Below are positions 14,491 to 23,360 of a DNA stretch of 35,709 nt, piece by piece. This DNA comes from an uncultured Lachnospiraceae bacterium. Its GTDB lineage: Bacteria; Bacillota; Clostridia; Lachnospirales; Lachnospiraceae. Each line of letters begins with the position of its first letter. Positions within the stretch are counted from its first letter, which is position 1. The notes beneath the pieces are model-generated. The model was not told where the DNA came from, did not search any database, and saw nothing but the letters and a program-made list of their open reading frames with translations. The translations under genes and the position numbers were made by a program. The stretch is taken from positions 1 to 35,709 of the forward strand of contig CANOFO010000021.1 of assembly GCA_947565305.1 (NCBI GenBank), read 5' to 3'.

Positions 14491-17400
14491 TTATTTCGTC
14501 TTAACCATCTTGGCCTTACTCCAGGATGAAACGTATTTCGTCTTTCCCACCATCTTATAGGTGCGGACTCTCACATAATATTTCTTCTTCGTTTTCAGTT
14601 TCGTCACTTTCTTGCTGGTTGTTTTCGCTTTGCTTATTTTTTTCACCTTGGCTTTGGCGAACTTCTTGCTCGTAGAATACTGCAGTTCATAACCACTGAT
14701 GCCGGACTTCTTTTTCCATTTTGCAGTAAACCCTTTCTTCGCCGCCGAGACCTTGGTAAGCTTGGCTCCCGCCGGAACAATCTGAAATTTCTTGGTCACA
14801 GTCCCACTGTAATTACCCTTAAATGTAACGGTCACCTGATACGTTCCAACCTTCTTCCTGCCAGCAGATAATGTTACGCTGTAGTATGCGGAAGAAATCT
14901 TCTGGGAATTCCTGTCATACACTGTCACTGTAGGTGCCTTCACCTTATTATCGTATGTAAATGTTTCCGCAGAAAGTTTTACCTCCTTAATCCTGGGAAT
15001 GACAGTTGTGGATTTCACATCGCCGCAAACACATTTGCTGACAACCTTGCCGTCCGCCGCCGTGGTTGCCGGCTGTACGCTGTCTGCATAAGTATGCACA
15101 TGCTTATGTTCTTCATTTTTGAAATATGCTACGACTGTGGTATCTTTCTGTCCGATATCCGTACGGCTCGCCGTTTTCACGCCATCGCTCCAATGGTCAA
15201 ACGCTTTTCCAGAATCCGGCACAGCGGTAACTACGGCGCTCGTTCCCTTATAAGGGATATAGGAAGTAACTTCCGTCTGTGCTGCGCTGTTTCCCAGCTG
15301 TACCTTTCCGCCCGCCTCCGCTTGATAGACTACCTGTACATTTGCGGTGACTGCTTCCTGGATGCCCCTATGGGTCGGCGTGATTTTTTCTATATATCCC
15401 TGACTGTCAAAGCTGACTTTCTCCAGGCATACCTCACGGTGGCATCCTTTTACATTTTTGTCGCCCACATAATCTGAGAGCGGTGTGCCAAACCTTGCAT
15501 AAGCGATATAATACTCTTCGGTTCCTGACAGCTTCACAAAACAGTGATGCCCGGTTCCCAGAATATCCTCCTCGGGGACTTTATAGAGGATTGTCCCTTT
15601 GCTCTCCGCAGCAAAGCTGCCCCAGCTACCGTCCTCATTCTTCTGCGGATAGAGGGAATCTGCCACCGCATAACTGATGCTGTAGGTATCCTCCCCGGTA
15701 TCGTTACAGGACCAGGTAAAATGATATTTCCCATCCTTCTTAAATACATGGAGGGACTCGCGGAAACCTGGGAACGTCCCATTGGGATAGTGGTACATGG
15801 TGTCCGCATCCCAGCTTACCATATCTTCATTCATCTTCACAATATTGTAACCGTTGCCACCGTTTCCAAACAGCATGTAGGAATCCCCGGTGTCCTCATC
15901 CGTATAGATTGCCGGGTCAATGGCCTGTGACAGCTGCCCTCCTGCCGCCTCACAGGCAGCTTTCGTCATCAGCGGCTTCTCCTCTGCCACAAACGGACCA
16001 ACCGGACTGTCCGCTACGGCAACGCCGATTGCCTGCTGGTTGGTGGACTTATCGCGCCCGCAGAAATAGAAATAATACTTTCCATTCTTGCGTTCAATTG
16101 CCGGCGCCCATGCATAACAATTCGTTGTATCTGCCCATGCCACATCGCCTTTCGACAAATCGAGGATTACGCCCTCGTCCTTCCATTCCACCATATCCTC
16201 AGAAGAAAATACATGGAACTTCTGGGTATTCCAACCAGTATAGCCGTCCGTTGTCGGATATATATAATATTTTCCGTCAAATACATCAATATCCGGGTCT
16301 GCATACAGCCCGCCAAGCGCCGGGTTATTGCAGGGAACCGCTTTGATTGTCCACTCAGCGCTGTCAGCAGCATCTGTCTTCGAGGCAATCGTCACCTTCG
16401 CGCCGTCCAGAAGATTGTATGTGCCTTTCAGTCCGCTGATTGTGTAGCCGGACAATACCGTGAAATCCACTGCCGCGCTCTTTAAATTCTTAACTCTGCT
16501 GTTATTGACGCTGACATACTGCGTCACAGTATGGTTTGCTTCATCAAAATCTTCCCGAATGACCTTTCCACCCTGGATGGAGACCTTCTGCAGCACAGAA
16601 TTGCTCCCGGTCTGCGGATATTTTTCTAAAATTTCCGCATCGGTCAGTGCACGGTTGTAGATTTCTATATTGTCAAAGGAGCCGTTGAACAGCCCATTGT
16701 CACCATAGAATGATTTTCCGAAATAACTCTTAAGCGAAGTTCCCAAATCAGAGATTTTAACCGTAGTTGCCGCTTCGCCCACGAGGATTCCATCGCGGAA
16801 TACACTGATTCTGTCCGGCTTTATGACATACATCACATTGGCCGTCACACCGACATTTTCCATGGATACGGTACTGTCTGCCTTAATCTCCGAGCCATAT
16901 CCGCTCTTTGTGATATGTCCCATGATACTTCCCTTGAGAACTCTTCCATAGAAATATTTCCCAGTCGCGGAACCGCAGGTGACGGACTCATCCCCCACTA
17001 CCCAGGTAAAGTAGTGCTTGTGCTGGGAGGCACCCGTATTCACATCAAAGGAAATTGTCATCGTATCCATGCCGGAATTAAAGATATCGGGCAGTTTCAG
17101 GTAACTTCCATTACCACTGTCAACCCTTACTGTTGCGCTGTTGTTCAGCTTCAGCACTCCATTGTTTATGCTCCACTGGTCGCTTCCGCTTCCCTTTGTG
17201 CCAACCATCACCGCATCGTTGCCTCTGCCGGAGCTGTCTTTGATGACATTGCCATCCACCGTCTCAAAATCATAGACAGCTATGGGATTGCCGTCATTGG
17301 GCGTAATCGTGTTGTCATCCGCATAAGGAGAATCCGGGTATGTGCTGGTAACCGTATGCGGAATCGTGGTCGAAGAATTGCCGGTTCCGTCTGCTGACGT

Positions 17401-18567
17401 TTTGCCCCATTTCTCCCAGAGCGCTTCATATTGCTCAGCTGTGATGGGGATAACCGCGCCGTGCTTGGGATTGCCGTCTCCCTCCGAGAAATTGATGGTG
17501 CATTCATCTTCCGCCACTATGTCCCAATGCACAAGGTCCTCAGATTCTGCCATGCCATAATATTTCGCCCAGTTGTAATCAGCAACCAATATCCATTTCT
17601 CCTGTCCATTGAGCTTATAGACGTCGCCGCCCTCCACATATTTGGGACCGCACAGTTCGCCCGGGCTCTGTGGGCTTTCCGTACCTGCGGAAGTGTCATA
17701 GCCAATCGGCAGATAACCCTCCGTCAGCTTATCGGAGACCGCCAGCTGCGTACCCGCATTGGAGCCGCCGCTCCATTTATAGTACATATAGAACTTTCCG
17801 TCCTGCTCCACAATATCCGCATCCAGGCAATTTGTATCCGTTGAGCCCTGCACTGGGGCAAGATTGAGACCGGTAGGTCCTGGATTATAGAGCACCTTAG
17901 GCTCCTGCGTCAGGCTTTTGAAATCCTTGGTATAAGAGTACCAAATCATCAGTTTGTCCCCATACTGCTCTCCGCCCTCCATGGACCAGTAAATCATGTA
18001 CTCCCCTTTGTCCTTGTCCCAGATTGCCTCAGGCGCCCAGACCATGCGCTGGTTGTCCGCGCTGGCACTGTCATACTCGCCGCGGATGGTAATCAAGGTC
18101 TCGTTGTCCCAGTTCACCAAATCGGTGGAATGCCAGGTGACAATGCCGGTGTTGGCTCCCCACACATAATTGCCATTCTTATCCAATTCCTCCTGCTGAT
18201 TCCCCCCATACAAATCGGTAGCCATCATGTAGTAATCGCCGTCCTGCCCTTTGATAATATAAGGGTCGCGCGCCGATTTCCTGCCCACTGTCTGGGTGAT
18301 GACTGCCTTATTGCCATTGAGCGCCGTGTAATGATACCCGTCCGCACTGACTGCAAAGTGGATTGCCCTGCTGGCTCCTGTGAAATAAGCAAATAAGTAG
18401 CCCGCATACTCCTCCTCGTTTTGCAGAGCGGTCGGTGCAGCGCCCGCTTCGCTTTTTGCCCCGGTCGTCCCTGCTGCAGCTTTAGCTGCCGTGCCTGGAA
18501 ATACGCCGGTCACTGCCATTGCCAGTGTCAGGATGATGGCAATGAGTTTGGTTTTTGCATGTTTCAT
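14491..18567 (-). CDS. Secreted protein with two GH43 domains, LamG-like and Fn3-like modules
   Basis: This 1358-residue protein has a signal peptide (1-31), a first GH43 five-bladed propeller (about 55-390; candidate catalytic D101, D251 and E312), a LamG/concanavalin-type domain (about 430-645), a short Ig-like linker, a second GH43 domain (about 745-1070; D757 in ADPDI, D884 in IDPAI, E937 in RES), a divergent InlB B-repeat (about 1075-1150), an Ig-like domain (about 1195-1263) and a lysine-rich Fn3-like end (1264-1358). GH43 enzymes cleave arabinose- or xylose-containing polymers by inversion. The two catalytic domains differ clearly, so they may attack different linkages. It follows the 1458-residue GH43 gene by 127 bp, probably in one operon. 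It has no LPXTG motif. Confidence 0.92.
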   Translation of the reverse strand: MKHAKTKLIAIILTLAMAVTGVFPGTAAKAAAGTTGAKSEAGAAPTALQNEEEYAGYLFAYFTGASRAIHFAVSADGYHYTALNGNKAVITQTVGRKSARDPYIIKGQDGDYYMMATDLYGGNQQEELDKNGNYVWGANTGIVTWHSTDLVNWDNETLITIRGEYDSASADNQRMVWAPEAIWDKDKGEYMIYWSMEGGEQYGDKLMIWYSYTKDFKSLTQEPKVLYNPGPTGLNLAPVQGSTDTNCLDADIVEQDGKFYMYYKWSGGSNAGTQLAVSDKLTEGYLPIGYDTSAGTESPQSPGELCGPKYVEGGDVYKLNGQEKWILVADYNWAKYYGMAESEDLVHWDIVAEDECTINFSEGDGNPKHGAVIPITAEQYEALWEKWGKTSADGTGNSSTTIPHTVTSTYPDSPYADDNTITPNDGNPIAVYDFETVDGNVIKDSSGRGNDAVMVGTKGSGSDQWSINNGVLKLNNSATVRVDSGNGSYLKLPDIFNSGMDTMTISFDVNTGASQHKHYFTWVVGDESVTCGSATGKYFYGRVLKGSIMGHITKSGYGSEIKADSTVSMENVGVTANVMYVIKPDRISVFRDGILVGEAATTVKISDLGTSLKSYFGKSFYGDNGLFNGSFDNIEIYNRALTDAEILEKYPQTGSNSVLQKVSIQGGKVIREDFDEANHTVTQYVSVNNSRVKNLKSAAVDFTVLSGYTISGLKGTYNLLDGAKVTIASKTDAADSAEWTIKAVPCNNPALGGLYADPDIDVFDGKYYIYPTTDGYTGWNTQKFHVFSSEDMVEWKDEGVILDLSKGDVAWADTTNCYAWAPAIERKNGKYYFYFCGRDKSTNQQAIGVAVADSPVGPFVAEEKPLMTKAACEAAGGQLSQAIDPAIYTDEDTGDSYMLFGNGGNGYNIVKMNEDMVSWDADTMYHYPNGTFPGFRESLHVFKKDGKYHFTWSCNDTGEDTYSISYAVADSLYPQKNEDGSWGSFAAESKGTILYKVPEEDILGTGHHCFVKLSGTEEYYIAYARFGTPLSDYVGDKNVKGCHREVCLEKVSFDSQGYIEKITPTHRGIQEAVTANVQVVYQAEAGGKVQLGNSAAQTEVTSYIPYKGTSAVVTAVPDSGKAFDHWSDGVKTASRTDIGQKDTTVVAYFKNEEHKHVHTYADSVQPATTAADGKVVSKCVCGDVKSTTVIPRIKEVKLSAETFTYDNKVKAPTVTVYDRNSQKISSAYYSVTLSAGRKKVGTYQVTVTFKGNYSGTVTKKFQIVPAGAKLTKVSAAKKGFTAKWKKKSGISGYELQYSTSKKFAKAKVKKISKAKTTSKKVTKLKTKKKYYVRVRTYKMVGKTKYVSSWSKAKMVKTK

Positions 18568-18657
18568 ATAGTTCCCCTTTCCTGCTGGTCTCCTTCACTT
18601 ATTTTTCCATGCATTTCTTAATGAAAAGCGAAACCCGCTTGTGAGATTCAAAGAATA

Positions 18658-18681
18658 TGGGGCATGGAAATCCATGCCCCA
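18658..18681 (-). terminator. Hairpin between the two minus-strand GH43 genes
   Basis: TGGGGCATGG (18658-18667) pairs perfectly with its complement (18672-18681) around AAAT, 14 bp past the upstream GH43 stop. The following minus-strand run (atattctttg) is only moderately T-rich, so it may lower rather than stop transcription into the next gene. Confidence 0.6.
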
Positions 18682-18694
18682 CATACCTTCCACA

Positions 18695-21600
18695 TTATTT
18701 TACCGTAATTTTTAACGTTGCTTTCTTCTTGTTGAAAGTCGTAACTGTAATCGTTGCTTTACCTTTCTTAACTGCCTTTACCTTACCAGTAGTATCTACT
18801 TTGGCAACCTTCCGATTGCTGCTCTTGTAGGTAATTTTGTTGCTGGCAGTGTTCTTGGGGAATTTCACCTTAATCTTAAAAGTCTTGCCTTTCTTCAAAG
18901 TCTTGGACTTGGCATTCAGGCTAATTTTCTTGGGCGCATTCTTGACAGTCACTTTGCAGGTAAGGGACGCACCGTTTACCTTGGCAGTGATAGTGACTGC
19001 TTTCTTGCCAGTCTTTACTGCTGTAATCTTGCCATTCTTAACTTTTACCGCCTTATTGTTGCTGGAAGTCCAACTCACATTCTTAGCGCCGCTCACTTTG
19101 AGGCTAAACGTTTCGCCCTTGCCCAACGTCAGTTTCGTCTTATTGATGCTTACTACCGTTACGGTACAGGTTGCTGTCTTTCCTCCTGCCGTTGCCGTAA
19201 TCTTCGCCGTTCCTGCCTTCTTGGCAGTTACGGTTATCCTGCCGGCACTATCCGGTCCGGTAATTGCTGCAACCCCTGGGTTGCTGGTCGCCCAGGTCAC
19301 TTTTTTGTCTGTCGCATTGGCAGGTGCAACTACTGCAGTAAACGTGGTCTTACCTCCTACAGCAAGCGTTGCCTGATTGGGATTCAAGGTTACACCGCTT
19401 ACCGGAACAACTGTCGGAACATCTGGTGATGTGGATGAATCTTTTACCATCACTTCACAGGTTGCTGTCTTCTCTCCTGCTGTCGCTGTAATTATTGCTT
19501 TTCCTGCTGAGACTGCCTTTACTTTACCATTCTCAACGCTTGCCACATTCGGCTGGTCAGATATCCAGGTAACTTCCTTATTTGTCGCATTGTCTGGCAG
19601 GACAGTCGCCGTAAGCGTCTCCTCATCCCCAATATTCAGTGTGAGCACGTTCTTACTTAATGTAATGCTATCTACCGGTATTTCTTTTACCAATACCTTT
19701 GTCGTAAAGGATTTGCTAATCTTGCTGCTCAAAGCAACTGTGGTTGTTATCTCAGCTTCCCCGGCTGCCACAGCCGTTATCTTGCCGTTTCCGTCCACAC
19801 TTGCGACTTTTGCATCGTTGCTTGCAAAGGAAGTAACAACCTCCATATTAGCTGCTTTTGCCTTCTCCTCCAAGTCATCAGGATAAGTCACTGTGATATC
19901 CTGCGTGCTGCCAATAAATAATTCCGCCTTAGTATCTCCTGCCGGCGCTGCTGTAACATTGTCCAGAGAGGCCTTGGCTGCCGTCTTCTTTGCTTCAAGC
20001 TCTGTCTTCTCATCATCTGTCATCTTTTTCTCAATGGCAAGTCCTGCGATAACCGGTGCAGGCGTAGAGGTTACCCCATTTGCATTTTCCGCATAGAAGT
20101 GCACTTCTGCCTTGTCTGTCACACCGCTGACTGTAATGGTAACTTTTGCAGTTAATTTTGAATCTGTCTTACTTAAGGAAATGCTGACATCATCGCTCTT
20201 CACAGCATTTCCAGAAGCATCTGTATATTGAGCATAGAACTTGATAGGTCTCGTAGTGCTCCACCACTCTGCAAAATAACCGGTCGCCTCGTAGGTCCCA
20301 TTCTCTAAAGGAATAATATACTCGCATGCCTTACCGTCTTTTGCCCACCAACCGTTGGCATAAATGGAATTCTCTGCTGAAGTCCGGTTTCCTGCATTTG
20401 CATAGCCTTCTTTACTGCTGTCTTTGGGGTTATTGATTCCCCAGCTGCCCTCTGTGTACAACTGATCCGGCACTATATTGCGAAGGTCAGCTTTACTTGC
20501 TGCCAAATCATAATATGCCGATTGAGACAAATTGCTGTTCCAACTGCCAACACCGGAATCAATATAATAAATCCAATCCTCAGATACCGTAATTACTTCA
20601 ATTGTCTTTGTGGAGCTTCCCTCTTTGCCGTCTACTGTAAACGTTCCTGTCACAGTCACGGTCCCTGGCTCTTTAAAATCATCTGCCGTCTTATCCCAGG
20701 TTACCGGAACTTTCTTCGTCTCTCCGGCATATACCACATCAGCTTCTGCGGGGAGCGTATAACCTGTTTCCACTACCGTGGGAAGGCTGTCAGCAGCCAA
20801 TGACGGCTTACCCCATTTAGAAGTCAGCGCCTTATACTCTTCCTCCGTAATATTCATTACCGTACCATGACGCGGTCTGGAAGGAAGGTTCGCAGAAATC
20901 TTTGTGAAATTTCCGGTCGACAAATCGTCCGTAATCATCGGATAGTAACCGCCTGCACCAAAGGCATCCTGCAGCAGACACCATTTTGCACCTGCATTTT
21001 CTATATCATCTTCATTGAAGGCGAAACAGCAAGGACCTTCCACGCCGCTGGCAATATTAGAATTCACCATCGTCCACTCGCCCAGCAATGAATCAGATTT
21101 TTCCAAATAAATATAAGTCTTGCTCTCGTTCTTTGTGAAACGGTAATATGTGCCATCCACGTCGCGTACCACGGTGGAGTCAATCGTACTGTGGCTCTCA
21201 TCAATCCATACCTGGGGCTCTGTAAAGGTATAGAAATCCCTGGTCTTACAGTAATATAATCTCTGTTTTGCATAGTCATCGGATTTCACCTTGGAAGCCC
21301 AGAATACCATATATTCACCGGCTGTCTCATCATAGAAGATTTCCGGTGCCCAGGTACAGCCTGCCTCAATTCCGGCGCTGATGGTCATCATCCGCTGTTT
21401 GGTCCAGTTTACAAGGTCTGTGGATTCCCATACCATGATTGCCTGGCTTCCATTTCTCTGAGCGTAAGACCAATCGCCATTCTTAGCAATGCATAAATCC
21501 GTAGCAATCAGATAAAATTTGTCTCCCTCCGGGGAACGAAGGATGAATGGGTCACGCAATCCAGTCGTTCCCATGTCAGATTCCAATACAGGCTTGCCGT

Positions 21601-23071
21601 CATTCAGTTCCTCCCAATCCAATCCATCGCGGCTGGCTGCAAAGTAAATCTGCTCTTCACCAGCTCCATTGCCAATAAAGTAGGCGAACACATAGTCCGT
21701 CATAGCGCCCACATCTGCTCTTTTCTTCACTGTTACGTTAAATTCTTTTGTCCTGTCTCCGCCTGCCATCTTAATCGTTGCAGTCAGTTTCACGTTAGTA
21801 TCCACATCCTGCCTTGTTACAACACCTGCAGGTTTCTCACCCTGTGGCTGCGTACTGATTACAGACTCATTTTCAGACTCCCAGGTAATAGCGGAACCTG
21901 CTGCTCCCTTATCTGGAAGCGTAATATTTCCTCTGATATCATCCATGTTGGGAATCGTAAGCGACTCATACTCAACGTCTGACTTACCCAATACCTTAAG
22001 CTGGTATGTCTCTGTCTGCACGCCCCGGCGATTATAAGAAGCTTCCACTTTTATCTGTGCTGTCGTCTCCGCATCCTTCGGGGTAATCGTACCCTTATCA
22101 CTAATCACGTCCGGAGTAAGCGATGTCCACTTCAAAGTAACGCCGTCTATCTCTGCCGGGAACGAAAGGTCAGAAACGATATGGTCTTTATCCACATTCT
22201 CGTTCAGCATAGCCGGAAGTATCTTATCTTTCATGGCATTCACTTTTTCCAATGCCGGAGCTTCTAACGGAGCCGCAATTTCCTGATGATTCTCACCGAC
22301 CTGCTCTTCCGTCAGAGCCGTTTCATAAACTTTAAAATCAGACAATGTACCTTTGAAATATGGGTCAGGCCTATAGAGAGATTTCCCAATATACCCGATG
22401 CAAGAAGCCGTACTGTTAGCGCTCAATATGTCCTGAATCTTATACCCTGATTCGGTGGTCTTTGATTTCAGACCGTTCATATAATAAGTAACATCCCCAT
22501 TGTCGAACACCACTGTGACGATATTCTTTCCTTCCTTCTCACAGGCTATCGCCGTCTCGCTGTCATAACGAAGTTCCGTACTGCCATCCTTAATTGCCGC
22601 CAGCATCTTACCCGCATAACCGCCATCACCAGTACATGGCGCTACGAAAAGATAATTGTATACATTCGGGTATTCAGCTACCGTTGTTCCCAGCGTAAAC
22701 AGCCACGCTGCTGACTGGACATTGTCCGTGAAAGTAGCTTCAATCGTAAACGCCTCTTTATTATCCCCTTTAATAACTCCCGACGGAATCTCCACATACT
22801 TGGCCGTCCCATCAAATTTGAGCACATCGCCGTCATCATCCGTAACAAAATCAGCATCCTGAAAACCATTCAGCTTGCCGTCATGGGAATTCCCACTGAT
22901 ATCGGTCAGTTTCCCGTCTGCATGGCTCATGTCATAATGCAGCACGGGCTGCGGCGTCTGAGCAGCTGCTGCCTGAACCGTTCCCAGCATGCCCGCCGGA
23001 AACAGCGTGACTGTCATGGCAAGCGATAAAAATCCTGCCAGACATTGTTTGATGATTTTTTTCTTAATCAT
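18695..23071 (-). CDS. Secreted GH43 protein with LamG-like, CBM-like and tandem Big_2 domains
   Basis: This 1458-residue protein has a signal peptide (1-35), a LamG/concanavalin-type domain (about 40-265), two atrophied Ig-like domains (about 283-362 and 366-449), one GH43 domain (about 455-760; D507 in LRDPFIL, D631 in IDSTVV and E678 in VEGP as the likely catalytic triad), a Big_4-type domain (about 765-828), a sugar-binding-like beta domain (about 833-1016, tryptophan-rich) and five Big_2-like Ig domains to the end (about 1045-1458), increasingly lysine-rich. It is probably a surface-held hemicellulose or pectin side-chain enzyme. It starts behind AAAGGAGG and has its own promoter, divergent from the third GH43 gene. 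Confidence 0.93.
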   Translation of the reverse strand: MIKKKIIKQCLAGFLSLAMTVTLFPAGMLGTVQAAAAQTPQPVLHYDMSHADGKLTDISGNSHDGKLNGFQDADFVTDDDGDVLKFDGTAKYVEIPSGVIKGDNKEAFTIEATFTDNVQSAAWLFTLGTTVAEYPNVYNYLFVAPCTGDGGYAGKMLAAIKDGSTELRYDSETAIACEKEGKNIVTVVFDNGDVTYYMNGLKSKTTESGYKIQDILSANSTASCIGYIGKSLYRPDPYFKGTLSDFKVYETALTEEQVGENHQEIAAPLEAPALEKVNAMKDKILPAMLNENVDKDHIVSDLSFPAEIDGVTLKWTSLTPDVISDKGTITPKDAETTAQIKVEASYNRRGVQTETYQLKVLGKSDVEYESLTIPNMDDIRGNITLPDKGAAGSAITWESENESVISTQPQGEKPAGVVTRQDVDTNVKLTATIKMAGGDRTKEFNVTVKKRADVGAMTDYVFAYFIGNGAGEEQIYFAASRDGLDWEELNDGKPVLESDMGTTGLRDPFILRSPEGDKFYLIATDLCIAKNGDWSYAQRNGSQAIMVWESTDLVNWTKQRMMTISAGIEAGCTWAPEIFYDETAGEYMVFWASKVKSDDYAKQRLYYCKTRDFYTFTEPQVWIDESHSTIDSTVVRDVDGTYYRFTKNESKTYIYLEKSDSLLGEWTMVNSNIASGVEGPCCFAFNEDDIENAGAKWCLLQDAFGAGGYYPMITDDLSTGNFTKISANLPSRPRHGTVMNITEEEYKALTSKWGKPSLAADSLPTVVETGYTLPAEADVVYAGETKKVPVTWDKTADDFKEPGTVTVTGTFTVDGKEGSSTKTIEVITVSEDWIYYIDSGVGSWNSNLSQSAYYDLAASKADLRNIVPDQLYTEGSWGINNPKDSSKEGYANAGNRTSAENSIYANGWWAKDGKACEYIIPLENGTYEATGYFAEWWSTTRPIKFYAQYTDASGNAVKSDDVSISLSKTDSKLTAKVTITVSGVTDKAEVHFYAENANGVTSTPAPVIAGLAIEKKMTDDEKTELEAKKTAAKASLDNVTAAPAGDTKAELFIGSTQDITVTYPDDLEEKAKAANMEVVTSFASNDAKVASVDGNGKITAVAAGEAEITTTVALSSKISKSFTTKVLVKEIPVDSITLSKNVLTLNIGDEETLTATVLPDNATNKEVTWISDQPNVASVENGKVKAVSAGKAIITATAGEKTATCEVMVKDSSTSPDVPTVVPVSGVTLNPNQATLAVGGKTTFTAVVAPANATDKKVTWATSNPGVAAITGPDSAGRITVTAKKAGTAKITATAGGKTATCTVTVVSINKTKLTLGKGETFSLKVSGAKNVSWTSSNNKAVKVKNGKITAVKTGKKAVTITAKVNGASLTCKVTVKNAPKKISLNAKSKTLKKGKTFKIKVKFPKNTASNKITYKSSNRKVAKVDTTGKVKAVKKGKATITVTTFNKKKATLKITVK

Positions 23072-23143
23072 ACGCTTCCTCCTTTAATAAACTTGTTGAA
23101 ATCACCAAAAACGCCTCTCTTATATTGGCATTTTCTTACGTCT

Positions 23144-23172
23144 ATTTTACTAAATCTTTTACTAAAAATCAA
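23144..23172 (-). promoter_or_regulatory. Sigma-A-type promoter for the two-gene GH43 operon
   Basis: On the minus strand TTGATT (23172-23167) is followed after 17 bp by TAAAAT (23149-23144). The leader then carries a small hairpin (AAAATGCC pairing with GGCGTTTT, about 23109-23134) before the ribosome binding site. Confidence 0.6.
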
Positions 23173-23212
23173 CAATTATTTTAGCATTATTCAGCTTTTT
23201 ACCCAAAAATCC

Positions 23213-23242
23213 TTGTACCATATCTATAAACCATGATATAAT
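23213..23242 (+). promoter_or_regulatory. Extended -10 promoter for the 676-residue GH43 gene
   Basis: TTGTAC (23213-23218) is followed after 18 bp by TATAAT (23237-23242), preceded by an extended -10 TG. The predicted start near 23249 puts the inverted repeat at 23255-23327 at the very 5' end of the transcript. Confidence 0.65.
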
Positions 23243-23254
23243 ATTCCTAAATTT

Positions 23255-23327
23255 GTAACTATTCAGAACCCCATGGAAATAGAAAGTCAGACCGTTCAAA
23301 TTTATTTGAAAAGGGCTGAATAGTTAC
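23255..23327 (+). repeat. 12-bp inverted repeat in the GH43 leader
   Basis: GTAACTATTCAG (23255-23266) pairs exactly with CTGAATAGTTAC (23316-23327). Inside it CCC and GGG extend the stem, and TTCAAAT/ATTTGAA (about 23295-23310) forms an inner hairpin. It spans nearly the whole leader and ends 33 bp before the ATG, so it could act as an RNA switch or as a pair of repressor sites. Confidence 0.75.
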
Positions 23328-23360
23328 CTGAATTTATAATTAATTACAAGGAGGATTCAT

